DNA from: Acinetobacter lactucae
GTDB taxonomy: Bacteria > Pseudomonadota > Gammaproteobacteria > Pseudomonadales > Moraxellaceae
Direction: 5' to 3'
Length of the DNA: 64,000 nucleotides
NCBI RefSeq assembly: GCF_001605885.1
Contig: NZ_LRPE01000039.1
Span: 248,001-312,000 of the forward strand
Below, one piece after another: positions 54,279 to 63,426 of this stretch; the stretch's first letter is position 1; each line of letters opens with the position of its first letter. The position numbers were made by a program, and so were the translations under genes. The notes under the pieces were generated by a model. It was not told the origin of the DNA and made no database searches. It worked only from the letters and a program-made list of their open reading frames with translations.

Positions 54279-56228
54279 TTAATTTTGCTTATCAGGATAA
54301 ACCGTTGCAATCAACTGCTCTACCACTGCTGGTTCAGCCAAGGTCGAAGTGTCACCTAAGCTATCTAATTCATTCGCTGCAATTTTTCTTAAAATACGGC
54401 GCATGATTTTACCCGAACGAGTTTTAGGTAATGCTGGTGCCCAGTGTAATGCATCAGGTGAAGCCACAGGTCCAAGCACTTTACGTACCCAGTTAATTAA
54501 CTCTTTACGCAGCTCTTCCGACTCTGGAACACCTGCCTGTAAAGTCACGAAAGTACAAATACCTTGCCCTTTAATATCATGAGGCATGCCCACCACTGCT
54601 GCTTCTGCAACAGATTCATGCGAAACCAAAGCACTTTCAATTTCAGCAGTGCCCAGACGATGACCTGAAACGTTTAAGACATCGTCAACACGACCTGTGA
54701 TCCAGTAATAGCCATCTTCATCACGGCGAGCACCATCCCCCGTAAAATAAGTATTTTTAAAGGTCGAAAAATACGCCTCAATAAAGCGGTCTGGGTCACC
54801 CCAAATGGTACGCATCTGGCCCGGCCATGAATCTTTAATCACAAGGTTACCTTCAACCGCACCTTCTAGTTCATTGCCTTCACCATCTACAATGGCAGGT
54901 TGGATGCCAAACAACGGACGTGTTGCCGAACCTGGTTTTAAAGCTGTTGCACCTGGCAAAGGAGCAATCAAAATACCGCCTGTTTCGGTTTGCCACCATG
55001 TATCAACAATCGGGCAGCGACCTTCACCGACTACATTGTAGTACCAGTTCCAAGCCTCAGGGTTAATAGGTTCACCGACCGAACCGAGTAAACGCAAGCT
55101 GCTACGGTTACTTTCGCGTACAAACGAATCACCTTCTCGCATCATGGCGCGAATCGCAGTTGGCGCTGTATACAAAATAGAAACTTTATGCTTATCGACC
55201 ACATGACCAAGACGTGCCCATGTTGGATATTGAGGCACACCCTCAAACATTAGGGTCGTGGTGCCATTTGCTAGCGGTCCATAAATTAAATAACTATGCC
55301 CTGTAATCCAACCGATATCGGCTGTACACCAGTAAACATCATCTTGTTTTAAATCAAATACCTCTTTAAAGGTACTGGTTACATAAACTAAGTAACCACC
55401 CGTAGTATGTAAGACGCCTTTCGGTTTACCTGTTGAGCCCGAGGTATAAAGAATAAATAAAGGGTCTTCTGCCTTCATCGGCTCTGGAGGACAGTTTGCA
55501 TCCACTTCCATAATAACAAGGTGATACCACAAATCACGGCCCGGCTTCATTTCAATCGGGTTCGCATTGCGGTAAACCACAATCACGTTTTCAACACACT
55601 CAGTACCCGGCAATGCTAAAGCCAAATCAACATTTTCTTTGAGCGGTAAGAGTTTACCGGCACGTAGACTTGAGTCTGCGGTAATCACCAGTTTAGCTTG
55701 GCTGTCTTCAATACGACTTGCCAAAGAATCTGGCGAGAACCCACCAAATACCACGCAGTGAACTGCACCAATACGAGCACAGGCTAACATCGCAATTGCA
55801 GCCTCAGTCACCATCGGCATATACAGCACAACACGGTCGCCTTTACCAATGCCATATTTCTTTAAAACGTTAGCAAAACGGCAGACTTCGTCATGTAATT
55901 CTTTATAAGAGACAATTTTATGACGGGAAGGATGGTCACCTTCCCAAATGATGGCAGGTTTATGTGGATGTTCTTTAAGATGTCTGTCTAGGCAGTTTGC
56001 TGACACGTTCAGCTCGCCATCAGCAAACCATTCAATTTTGAAATTGTCTTTGTCAAAACTGGTATTTTTAACTTGGGTAAATGGTTTTATCCAATCGACA
56101 ATTTTAGCTTGCTCTGCCCAGAATTCATCTGGGTTCTCGATAGAGTGTTGATAACGTTTAAAGTAGTCTGCTTCAACAGTACGAGCAGTTTTTTTAAATT
56201 CCTCTGGTACTGGATAGATCTCATTCAT
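54279..56228 (-). CDS. acs: acetyl-CoA synthetase
   Basis: 649 residues from the ATG at 56228 (AAGGAAG ribosome site). AMP-binding motif [11 protein letters not shown], adenylate core TWWQTETGG, hinge [15 protein letters not shown], and acetylatable Lys607 in [11 protein letters not shown]. It converts acetate, ATP and CoA to acetyl-CoA. Full length. Probably activated by CrbR from the box at 56341. Confidence 0.97.
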   Translation of the reverse strand: MNEIYPVPEEFKKTARTVEADYFKRYQHSIENPDEFWAEQAKIVDWIKPFTQVKNTSFDKDNFKIEWFADGELNVSANCLDRHLKEHPHKPAIIWEGDHPSRHKIVSYKELHDEVCRFANVLKKYGIGKGDRVVLYMPMVTEAAIAMLACARIGAVHCVVFGGFSPDSLASRIEDSQAKLVITADSSLRAGKLLPLKENVDLALALPGTECVENVIVVYRNANPIEMKPGRDLWYHLVIMEVDANCPPEPMKAEDPLFILYTSGSTGKPKGVLHTTGGYLVYVTSTFKEVFDLKQDDVYWCTADIGWITGHSYLIYGPLANGTTTLMFEGVPQYPTWARLGHVVDKHKVSILYTAPTAIRAMMREGDSFVRESNRSSLRLLGSVGEPINPEAWNWYYNVVGEGRCPIVDTWWQTETGGILIAPLPGATALKPGSATRPLFGIQPAIVDGEGNELEGAVEGNLVIKDSWPGQMRTIWGDPDRFIEAYFSTFKNTYFTGDGARRDEDGYYWITGRVDDVLNVSGHRLGTAEIESALVSHESVAEAAVVGMPHDIKGQGICTFVTLQAGVPESEELRKELINWVRKVLGPVASPDALHWAPALPKTRSGKIMRRILRKIAANELDSLGDTSTLAEPAVVEQLIATVYPDKQN

Positions 56229-56340
56229 ACGCAACTTCCTTGATCTTGTGCATCCCATCTCGAGACTGTGGCTATTATTTTACTGGATCTTATTTGCATG
56301 CCTTTGCAGTATGATGACTCTTTCAAAGTCTAGACAATGC

Positions 56341-56350
56341 GACTTTGGTC
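56341..56350. promoter_or_regulatory. candidate CrbR box upstream of acs
   Basis: GACTTTGGTC, 113 bp before acs, followed by ATATA. Same core as at 45372 and 49208. Confidence 0.55.
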
Positions 56351-56522
56351 ATATATTAAACACTTACTCAAGCATACGAAATTATGAACATTTTTATAAA
56401 ATTAAGTTGATTTAAAACATTTGTCTATAGCTTTTACTTTTATAATTTTTTCAAGATTTGATGGTTTTGATCATCAACAAAGATTATTTTGTCTCTCATA
56501 TGCAACTCAGGAATAAAATAAT

Positions 56523-57098
56523 ATGTTTGCCCAAACTAGCTCTTCACGCCCACCACAGCTCCCTTTAAAAGATAGTCCGTTTTCAATTCATGGGCGCTTT
56601 AATCGCATGAGCTATTTAGGTGGTTATGGACTGATTTATTTAATCACTCTCGTGGGCTATTTCATTTTGGCCTCATTTCTTGGAAGTTTTCAGCTTTCAA
56701 GCAATCTATTTAATTTTGAGTTTTATAGCTCTCTTTCTGGTCTTAGTGCCTTGATCGTCTGGGCTTTTTGGATATTTCTGATTTACTTAAATATTGTTCT
56801 CGTTGTTCGACGTTTGCATGATTTAAATAAAAGTGGCTGGATGGGATTGCTGTTATTTATTCCAGTTGTTCAGTTCTTTTTTATGATTTATTTACTGCTT
56901 GCCTCAGGTACAGCAGGTCCCAACGAATATGGCCCAGCTCGACCATCAACCTTTATAGAAAAACTCATGGCTTGGTTTATTTTATTCGTCATTTTAATTA
57001 GCCTTATTTCTACCGCAGGCTTTTTTTACTACTTCTCTGGTACCGATACTATAGAAACTCCGTCACAAATCTTACAAAAAGGAACTGAATACTTTTAA
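56523..57098 (+). CDS. DUF805 membrane protein
   Basis: 191 residues with four helices. The family's opening HGRFNRMSYLGGYGLIYLI and RRLHDLNKSGWMGLLLFIP are clear. Function of DUF805 is unknown. Confidence 0.9.
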   Translation: MFAQTSSSRPPQLPLKDSPFSIHGRFNRMSYLGGYGLIYLITLVGYFILASFLGSFQLSSNLFNFEFYSSLSGLSALIVWAFWIFLIYLNIVLVVRRLHDLNKSGWMGLLLFIPVVQFFFMIYLLLASGTAGPNEYGPARPSTFIEKLMAWFILFVILISLISTAGFFYYFSGTDTIETPSQILQKGTEYF

Positions 57099-57212
57099 TT
57101 AAAAAACACTTTATTATTTAGATGAACTCATTATAGTAGGCGCACATTTTATCTCCTACTATCATGAAAGCCGATCATCGCTTTCATCATTTTTTTTAAA
57201 TAGAGACTTGTC

Positions 57213-58193
57213 GTGGCTGATGAACAAAAATCCTTAACGGATGTTGCAAAAAATACAGGTGAACTTTTGCAAGAAGCAGGTACTAAAACCACTCAAACTG
57301 TTTTAGCTCATACTGAAAAGTATCATGATGCCTATACCACCATTGATAAAATCGTGGATAGTTTCTGGGAACGTGTGCCTTATATTTGTATTGCGATTAT
57401 CGTTTTCATTATTTTTTGGCTACTCACCAAATTATTTAAGCTTTTTGTTCGTAAAACTTTAGAAAACCGTTCTTACACGCGCCAAAACCTAGTTTTGGTA
57501 TTAAACCGTGTAGGAAGCACGACAATTTTATTTTTTGGTTTCTTAATTGCACTCGTCATCATGATCCCAGGTTTTACCCCAGGACAACTCATGAGTGCGT
57601 TAGGGATTGGTTCGGTTGCAATTGGTTTCGCATTTAAAGATATTTTTCAAAACCTGCTCTCAGGTATTTTGATTTTATTAAGTGAACCATTCCGTATTGG
57701 CGATTCGATCGTGGTGAATTCACTTGAAGGAACTGTTGAAGATATTCAAATTCGTGCAACATTCTTACGTTCGCCAGATGGCCGTCGTATCGTTATTCCA
57801 AATGCAACTGTTTATACGAGTGCCTTAACTGTAAATACGGCTTATCAACAACGACGCTGTGAGTTTGTAGTTGGAATTGGGTATGACGACGATGAACAAA
57901 AAGCTAAACAGATTATTTTAGATATTCTTAATAATGATCGAAATGTACTTAGTCAGCCAGCTTTCTCGGTTAACGTTACAGCTTTAGCAGATTTCTCGGT
58001 TAACCTGACTGTACGTTGGTGGGTTGATACCACTGAAACAGATATGTCGTCATCTATCAGTACAATTCAAGCTCAAGTAAAACAAGCTTTCAATGACAAC
58101 GGTATTAATATTCCATACCCAATTCAGGAATTAAAAATGGCTGCAAACCAGCCACCATTAAACCCTGAAGCATCAACTAAAGAGACGACCTAA
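57213..58193 (+). CDS. small-conductance mechanosensitive channel (MscS family)
   Basis: 326 residues from a GTG at 57213. Three helices at about 60-160, pore helix GQLMSALGIGSVAIGFAFKDIFQNLLSGILILLSEPFRIGDSI, then the MscS beta domain and C-terminal alpha/beta domain. Releases solutes on hypo-osmotic shock. Its 3' end overlaps the opposite rsmE gene by 21 bp, with a terminator beyond it inside that gene. Confidence 0.93.
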   Translation: MADEQKSLTDVAKNTGELLQEAGTKTTQTVLAHTEKYHDAYTTIDKIVDSFWERVPYICIAIIVFIIFWLLTKLFKLFVRKTLENRSYTRQNLVLVLNRVGSTTILFFGFLIALVIMIPGFTPGQLMSALGIGSVAIGFAFKDIFQNLLSGILILLSEPFRIGDSIVVNSLEGTVEDIQIRATFLRSPDGRRIVIPNATVYTSALTVNTAYQQRRCEFVVGIGYDDDEQKAKQIILDILNNDRNVLSQPAFSVNVTALADFSVNLTVRWWVDTTETDMSSSISTIQAQVKQAFNDNGINIPYPIQELKMAANQPPLNPEASTKETT

Positions 58194-58880
58194 AATATAA
58201 GAAATAGACGTTTCAGTTCTTAAAATACGGTTGCCTAAGCTCACAGCTTGGCAGCCGTTTTTTGTGAGCAAATCAACTTCATAGGGAATAAACCCACCTT
58301 CGGGTCCAACGACTACACTGCACGCATGCGGAATATTAACTGGCATGCTCTGCTCGGCATACGGATGAGCCACATAAGCGGGGCTTTCCTTTGAAATTAA
58401 GCTTGGCAAAACATCTTCAACAAAAGGTTTAAAGCGTTTGTATATTTGAATTTCAGGAACAATCGTATCGCCTGCTTGCTCAAGCCCTAAAGTCACATAG
58501 TTATCAAGTTGTTGCAAAAATGGAGTTTGCCAATAGCTTTTATCTACACGATAACTATGAATCAAACTAATTCTTTCAACCCCCAAAGTCACACTGTCCA
58601 TAATTAAACGGCGTAAAACTTTGGGCCTTGGTAAAGCTACAATTAAATGTACTGGAAGTTTTGCAGGTACAACTTCTTCACTAATAGGTCTGATACAAAC
58701 TTCTTGCTCGTTAATCGAAATAATTTCAGTGGTATAACGTGCACCATTACGAACACCAACTTTTAGATTTTGGCCAACCGTAATATCAAGATGTTCACGT
58801 AAATGCTGTAGTTGGCGCTTTGAACGGATTGACCATAACTCTGACTGAACATCTTCAGGTTCTAGCAAAACGATATTCAT
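58173..58880 (-). CDS. rsmE: 16S rRNA (uracil(1498)-N3)-methyltransferase
   Basis: 235 residues, SPOUT knot fold: LHLIVALPRPKVLRRLIMDSVTLGVERI, GPEGGFIPYEVDLL and SLGNRILRTETSISYIL near the C-terminus. Methylates U1498 of 16S rRNA. It overlaps waaA by four bases (ATGA). Confidence 0.95.
   Translation of the reverse strand: MNIVLLEPEDVQSELWSIRSKRQLQHLREHLDITVGQNLKVGVRNGARYTTEIISINEQEVCIRPISEEVVPAKLPVHLIVALPRPKVLRRLIMDSVTLGVERISLIHSYRVDKSYWQTPFLQQLDNYVTLGLEQAGDTIVPEIQIYKRFKPFVEDVLPSLISKESPAYVAHPYAEQSMPVNIPHACSVVVGPEGGFIPYEVDLLTKNGCQAVSLGNRILRTETSISYILGRLFS
58227..58263 (+). terminator. mscS terminator inside rsmE
   Basis: ACGGTTGCC and AAGCT pair with AGCTT and GGCAGCCGT (one bulged T, one G-U) around CAC, followed by six T. 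It lies past the mscS stop and antisense to rsmE's last 18 codons. Confidence 0.7.
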
Positions 58881-60169
58881 GATTTTTCGGCCAAATACCG
58901 ATTAATTACACCAATATGTTTCTGTAATGAACCTTGGTTACGCTGCAAGACTTTATGCGCCTGCTCAACCACTTGTTGAGTCTGATCAGGTTCAGCTAAA
59001 CATGCCATCCAGATTGCTACGACTTGCTCAGCATCTTGGGCAATGAGCACCCCATTTTCATCAATGAATTCATCAACAATAGTTTGGAAATTAAAGTAAC
59101 GAGGCCCAATTACGGTCGGCACATTTAAGACCATAGGTTCTAAAATATTATGCCCACCGCCTGGTTCATTAAGTGATCCACCCACGAAACACACCTGACT
59201 TAAGGCGTACCATAACCAAAGTTCACCCATGCTATCCGCCAGATAAACCTGTGTACTGGCATGAATACTATGATTCATACTTCTACGATGAGTGACTAGA
59301 CCTAAGTTTTGGGAAATTTCAAATACTTCATCGAAACGTTCAGGATGTCGAGGTACGACAATACAAACTAAATCAGGTTCTGACTTTAGATAAGGTGCAA
59401 GCGCTTCTAAAATTTGTTGTTCTTCGGGTGCATGTGTACTGGCAATTGTCAGGACTTTACGCTGTCCCAAATACCATTGTTGTTGTAATTGCTCAGCCTG
59501 ATTTATAAAAGTCTGAGGTGCATGAATATCAAATTTAATATTTCCAACCACCTGACTTTTTTGTTGATCCAAACCCAATTCTACATAACGTTGGCGAGTC
59601 GCAACGTCTTGTGCCAATACCCAGTCAATTTGTTTCAGCATTCCTGCCGTTAGACCTGAAACGCGGCTATAACCTTTAGCTGATTTTTCTGATAATCGCG
59701 CATTTAATAACAAACAAGGAACCTGTTGTAGTTTGGCTTGATCAATTAAATTTGGCCAAAGCTCAGTTTCAACCAATGCTAAAAGTTTTGGCTGATACAA
59801 CTCAAAAAATTGTTTTAAAAGATGCTTTTGATCAACAGGCAAATAAACTGCTTGAAATAAATCTAAATAAGGTGCTTTTAAAAATAATGATTTGGCACGT
59901 GCCTGCCCTGTTTTCGTTGTGTTGGTCACTAATACAGGTTGACCGAGTTTAAGATAATGCTCGATTAAAGGCTGCGCAGCATTGGTTTCTCCAACCGAAA
60001 CAGCATGGAACCAAATTGCTTTGACATTTTTCGGAGATTCAAACGGCCCAAATCTTTCCAGACATTCCTGATTATATAATTCCTGGCTTTCTGCACGTTT
60101 TTTTATCCGCCAGTGGTAAAAAGGTTTTAATAAATGGAGTGCGGTGTTGTACCAAAAAGGGGTCGCCAA
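58877..60169 (-). CDS. waaA: 3-deoxy-D-manno-octulosonic acid transferase
   Basis: 430 residues, inner-membrane anchored GT-B glycosyltransferase. HAVSVGETNAAQPLIEHYL, ALVETELWPNLI and GGSLNEPGGGHNILEPMVLNVPTVIGP are family marks. Adds Kdo to lipid A in lipopolysaccharide/lipooligosaccharide synthesis. Operon with rsmE. Confidence 0.95.
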   Translation of the reverse strand: MATPFWYNTALHLLKPFYHWRIKKRAESQELYNQECLERFGPFESPKNVKAIWFHAVSVGETNAAQPLIEHYLKLGQPVLVTNTTKTGQARAKSLFLKAPYLDLFQAVYLPVDQKHLLKQFFELYQPKLLALVETELWPNLIDQAKLQQVPCLLLNARLSEKSAKGYSRVSGLTAGMLKQIDWVLAQDVATRQRYVELGLDQQKSQVVGNIKFDIHAPQTFINQAEQLQQQWYLGQRKVLTIASTHAPEEQQILEALAPYLKSEPDLVCIVVPRHPERFDEVFEISQNLGLVTHRRSMNHSIHASTQVYLADSMGELWLWYALSQVCFVGGSLNEPGGGHNILEPMVLNVPTVIGPRYFNFQTIVDEFIDENGVLIAQDAEQVVAIWMACLAEPDQTQQVVEQAHKVLQRNQGSLQKHIGVINRYLAEKS

Positions 60170-60223
60170 GCGGTTTGCCTCAAATCATCAAAGTTTAAAA
60201 CTGGGGAAAATATAACATAGATA

Positions 60224-60262
60224 GAAAAAATGGCAGAGTTTCGATACCTAAACTCTACCATT
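60224..60262 (-). terminator. terminator of nemA
   Basis: On the minus strand ATGGTAGAGTTT pairs with AAACTCTGCCAT (one mismatch/G-U) and is followed by TTTTTT. Confidence 0.75.
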
Positions 60263-60327
60263 ACAAGAAAAGCGATTTACTGAGTTCAGAAACAAACGAA
60301 GTCAGCAAATCATCATTTCAAAGAATT

Positions 60328-61386
60328 TTATGAAGCTTCTAGCGTTGGATAGTCTGTATAACCTTCAGCGCCTTTAGCATATAAAGTTATTGCTTGAAGT
60401 TCATTTAGTGGCAAGTCTTGCTCTAAACGTTGTAAAAGATCTGGGTTAGCAATATATGCTTTACCAAAAGATACGGCATCTGCCTGACCTTCACGCAAGA
60501 TACGTTTTGCTGACTCTGGTGTTAGGTTCTCATTGGCAATCCATACACCATTAAATTTTTCGCGAAGTTTAGGGCTAATACTGTCAGCAGCTTCATATTC
60601 ACGAGAGAAAATGAAAGCTACATTACGTTGGTTAAGCTGTTCAACTACATAACCAAAAGTTGCTAATGGATTTTCATCACCCATATCGTGTGAATCACCA
60701 CGCGGTGCGATATGAACACCAACTCGGCCAGCGCCCCACACTTCAATAAATGCATCAACGACTTCTAATAATAAACGTGCACGGTTTTCAATAGGACCAC
60801 CGTATTCGTCATCACGTTGGTTGGTATTACTTTGAAGGAACTGGTCAATTAAGTAACCATTCGCTGCGTGTAATTCAACACCATCAAAACCAGCTGCTTT
60901 AGCTAATTCTGCTGAATGTTTATATTGAGCGACCACCTCTTTCACTTCTTCTAATGAAAGCGCACGGGGTTTAACATACGGACGTTTAGGACGTAATAAA
61001 CTCACTTCACCCGCAGGTTGAATTGCACTTGGTGCAACAGGAATATCACCATCTAAAAGTTCAGGATGTGAAATACGACCTACATGCCAAAGTTGCACTA
61101 CAATTTTTGAACCTTGAGCATGAACTGCCTCAATAATTTTATTCCAAGCTTGTGCCTGCTCTTCTGACCATAACCCTGGGGTATCTGCATAACCCACAGT
61201 TTTTGAACCAATCACTGTTGCTTCAGTCAAAATGAGACCAGCATTTGCACGTTGTTGATAGTATTCAACCATTAAATCATTAGGCACTCGGCTTTCACCA
61301 CTACGCGCACGCGTTAATGGAGCCATGACCAATCGATTTTTGATTTCAAAATCACCAACCGTTAAAGGAGTATTGAGTTCAGCCAT
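60328..61386 (-). CDS. nemA: alkene reductase / N-ethylmaleimide reductase (old yellow enzyme)
   Basis: 352 residues, FMN-binding OYE barrel: NRLVMAPLTRARS, WHVGRISHP, the His-Ala-Ala-Asn pair GVELHAANGYLIDQFLQ, and the later SFGKAYIANPDL. Uses NADPH to reduce electrophilic alkenes and nitro compounds. 28 bases after the ArsR gene, so an operon with it. Confidence 0.92.
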   Translation of the reverse strand: MAELNTPLTVGDFEIKNRLVMAPLTRARSGESRVPNDLMVEYYQQRANAGLILTEATVIGSKTVGYADTPGLWSEEQAQAWNKIIEAVHAQGSKIVVQLWHVGRISHPELLDGDIPVAPSAIQPAGEVSLLRPKRPYVKPRALSLEEVKEVVAQYKHSAELAKAAGFDGVELHAANGYLIDQFLQSNTNQRDDEYGGPIENRARLLLEVVDAFIEVWGAGRVGVHIAPRGDSHDMGDENPLATFGYVVEQLNQRNVAFIFSREYEAADSISPKLREKFNGVWIANENLTPESAKRILREGQADAVSFGKAYIANPDLLQRLEQDLPLNELQAITLYAKGAEGYTDYPTLEAS

Positions 61387-61414
61387 AATCGCCTCGACTT
61401 ACACTTTTAATAAT

Positions 61415-61717
61415 TTAAAGTGTTTGTTTTAAATGTTCGATATATTGCTGAATCAAAGCTTCGTTACGTGAAAAATAAGACCATTGACCATATTTTTGGA
61501 CCTGAATAAGCCCCGCCTGTTGTAACACAGACAAATGATTAGACATCGTAGACTGAGCTACTTTACCCAAACGTTCAATATGACCTGCACAAACACCCTT
61601 CTCAAAACTACCACCACATTCTTCCACCGGTAAATAATGTGCAGGTTCTTTTAACCATTGCAAAATTTGCCGACGCAGAGGGTTGGAAAGGGCTTTGCTA
61701 ATTGCATCAATATCCAT
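61415..61717 (-). CDS. ArsR-family regulator of nemA
   Basis: 100 residues. Winged HTH with recognition helix STMSNHLSVLQQAGLI and a cysteine pair in EECGGSFEKGVCAGH, a likely thiol sensor for electrophiles. First gene of the arsR-nemA operon; probably binds the repeats upstream. Confidence 0.88.
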   Translation of the reverse strand: MDIDAISKALSNPLRRQILQWLKEPAHYLPVEECGGSFEKGVCAGHIERLGKVAQSTMSNHLSVLQQAGLIQVQKYGQWSYFSRNEALIQQYIEHLKQTL

Positions 61718-61739
61718 AGGCTCAACACGTCTTTTAAAC

Positions 61740-61822
61740 GAACAAAGCTTTGTTCAGCATTTCAAAAACATAATATCGTATTTCCTCGATATTCATATCT
61801 ATTTTTTTCGATATTCATATCG
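61740..61822. promoter_or_regulatory. ArsR operator region
   Basis: A perfect 16-bp palindrome GAACAAAGCTTTGTTC (61740-61755) is followed by tandem CGATATTCATATC copies at 61787-61799 and 61809-61821, 22 bp apart, the second giving a palindrome with its G. All lie upstream of arsR-nemA. Confidence 0.55.
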
Positions 61823-61938
61823 TATTTTTCCGATTAACATTTGAAGACTGAACTGCTTTGCCGTTTTAATCGCTAAAAATCCAAGAGTTCTACATATTCA
61901 TAGATGAACTGTATTTAAACTAAAAGTTCAGCAGACTC

Positions 61939-63034
61939 TTATAAACCTTGTTTTAAGCTCGCCTCAATAAAGCGATCAAGGTCACCATCAAGAACAGCAC
62001 CTGTATTAGAGTTTTCAACACCCGTACGTAAATCTTTAATACGGGAATCATCTAATACATATGAACGAATTTGGCTTCCCCAACCAATATCAGACTTCGA
62101 GTCTTCTAGCGCTTGAGCTGCTTCATTACGTTTTTGCATTTCCAATTCATACAAACGCGCACGTAGCTGTTTCCATGCATGGTCACGGTTAGCGTGTTGC
62201 GAACGCTGGTTCTGACATGCCACCACAATACCTGTTGGAATGTGAGTCAAACGCACAGCCGAGTCGGTTTTGTTAATATGCTGACCACCTGCACCAGATG
62301 CACGGTAGGTATCAGTACGAACATCAGAAGGATTAATATCAATTTCAATATTGTCATCAACTTCTGGTGAAATAAATACCGCAGAGAATGAAGTGTGACG
62401 ACGGTTACCACTGTCAAATGGTGATTTACGAACTAAACGGTGTACACCTGACTCTGTGCGTAACCAACCGTAAGCATATTCACCTTCAACACGAATTGTT
62501 GCTGATTTAATACCAGCCACATCGCCATCAGATACTTCCATAAGTTCTGCTTTAAAGCCATGGCGTTCAATCCAGCGCATATACATACGTAATAGCATAG
62601 ATGCCCAGTCTTGTGCTTCTGTACCACCTGAACCTGATTGAATCTCTACATAGCAAGGATTCGGGTCCATTGGGTTACTAAACATACGACGGAATTCAAG
62701 TTTAGCCAGTTCATCTTCAGCAGCACCAAGCTCTGATTGAACATCCTCCAGCAAGCTTTCATCGTCAGCTTCTACAGCCAAATCTAACATCGCTTTTGCA
62801 TCTTCAAGTTGTGTTGACAACCCATCCAATACATTAATAACGTTTTCTAGTTCGCCCTTTTCTTTCGCCATTGCCTGAGCGCGGCTTTGATCATTCCAGA
62901 TCGCAGGGTCTTCTAACTCACGTAAAACTTCTTCTAAACGTTCTTTTTTCAGATCGTAGTCAAAGATACCCCCGTAGTGTTTGGCTACGATCAGTTAAGT
63001 CTTTCAATTGGTTTAGATAAGGATTAATTTCCAC
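61939..63034 (-). CDS. prfB: peptide chain release factor 2, with programmed +1 frameshift
   Basis: Total about 364 residues. Frame 1 runs 24 codons from GTG at 63034 to CTT (62965-62963) before TGA (62962-62960). A +1 slip at CTTTGAC, preceded by the internal ribosome site GGGGGTATCTTTGA, joins the second frame (GAC at 62961 to the stop at 61939). SPF and GGQ motifs are seen ([28 protein letters not shown]). Recognises UGA and UAA; low RF2 raises frameshifting, a classic autoregulation. Reading only frame 2 gives a false short gene. Confidence 0.96.
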
Positions 63035-63319
63035 GCGAGTGTTCCCATAAGAGCAGATAAACAGTCAATTATTTTAGCATAGCTGTAGTTATCTACGAAC
63101 TTGCTTTGTATTTCTCCTCATATTTCACTCATTTAATCTATAAATTTTCTTCATTTTATTTAAAGTTTAATTGGTAACATCCTCATACAAAATTGGGTAC
63201 TTTTACAGCATTTTTTATGATCTACACAAAATATCCTCAATTTTAATAAAATAAAACATTATGAATTTATATTTAAAAATCAAAATCTTATATTAATTCA
63301 ATTTACATAAATATTACAT

Positions 63320-63374
63320 GGTTACAGTACGGTTACTTGCGCAAGATTGACGGCAAAGCTTTTTCGTCTAGACT
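63320..63374 (+). promoter_or_regulatory. porin promoter with paired GGTTAC
   Basis: TTGACG (63347-63352) and TAGACT (63369-63374), 16-bp spacer. Two GGTTAC copies, 63320-63325 and 63331-63336, lie one helical turn apart directly upstream, as OmpR half-sites do. Nothing else in 63035-63319. Confidence 0.45.
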
Positions 63375-63426
63375 AAAAGTTGTAACAAAACATTTATAAA
63401 ATCGCTTTTTAGAGGGGAGAGATTCC

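Noticed and set aside
61939-62871. prfB starting at the ATG at 62871
   Set aside because: The frame continues upstream and joins the GTG-started first frame through the CTTTGAC slip site.
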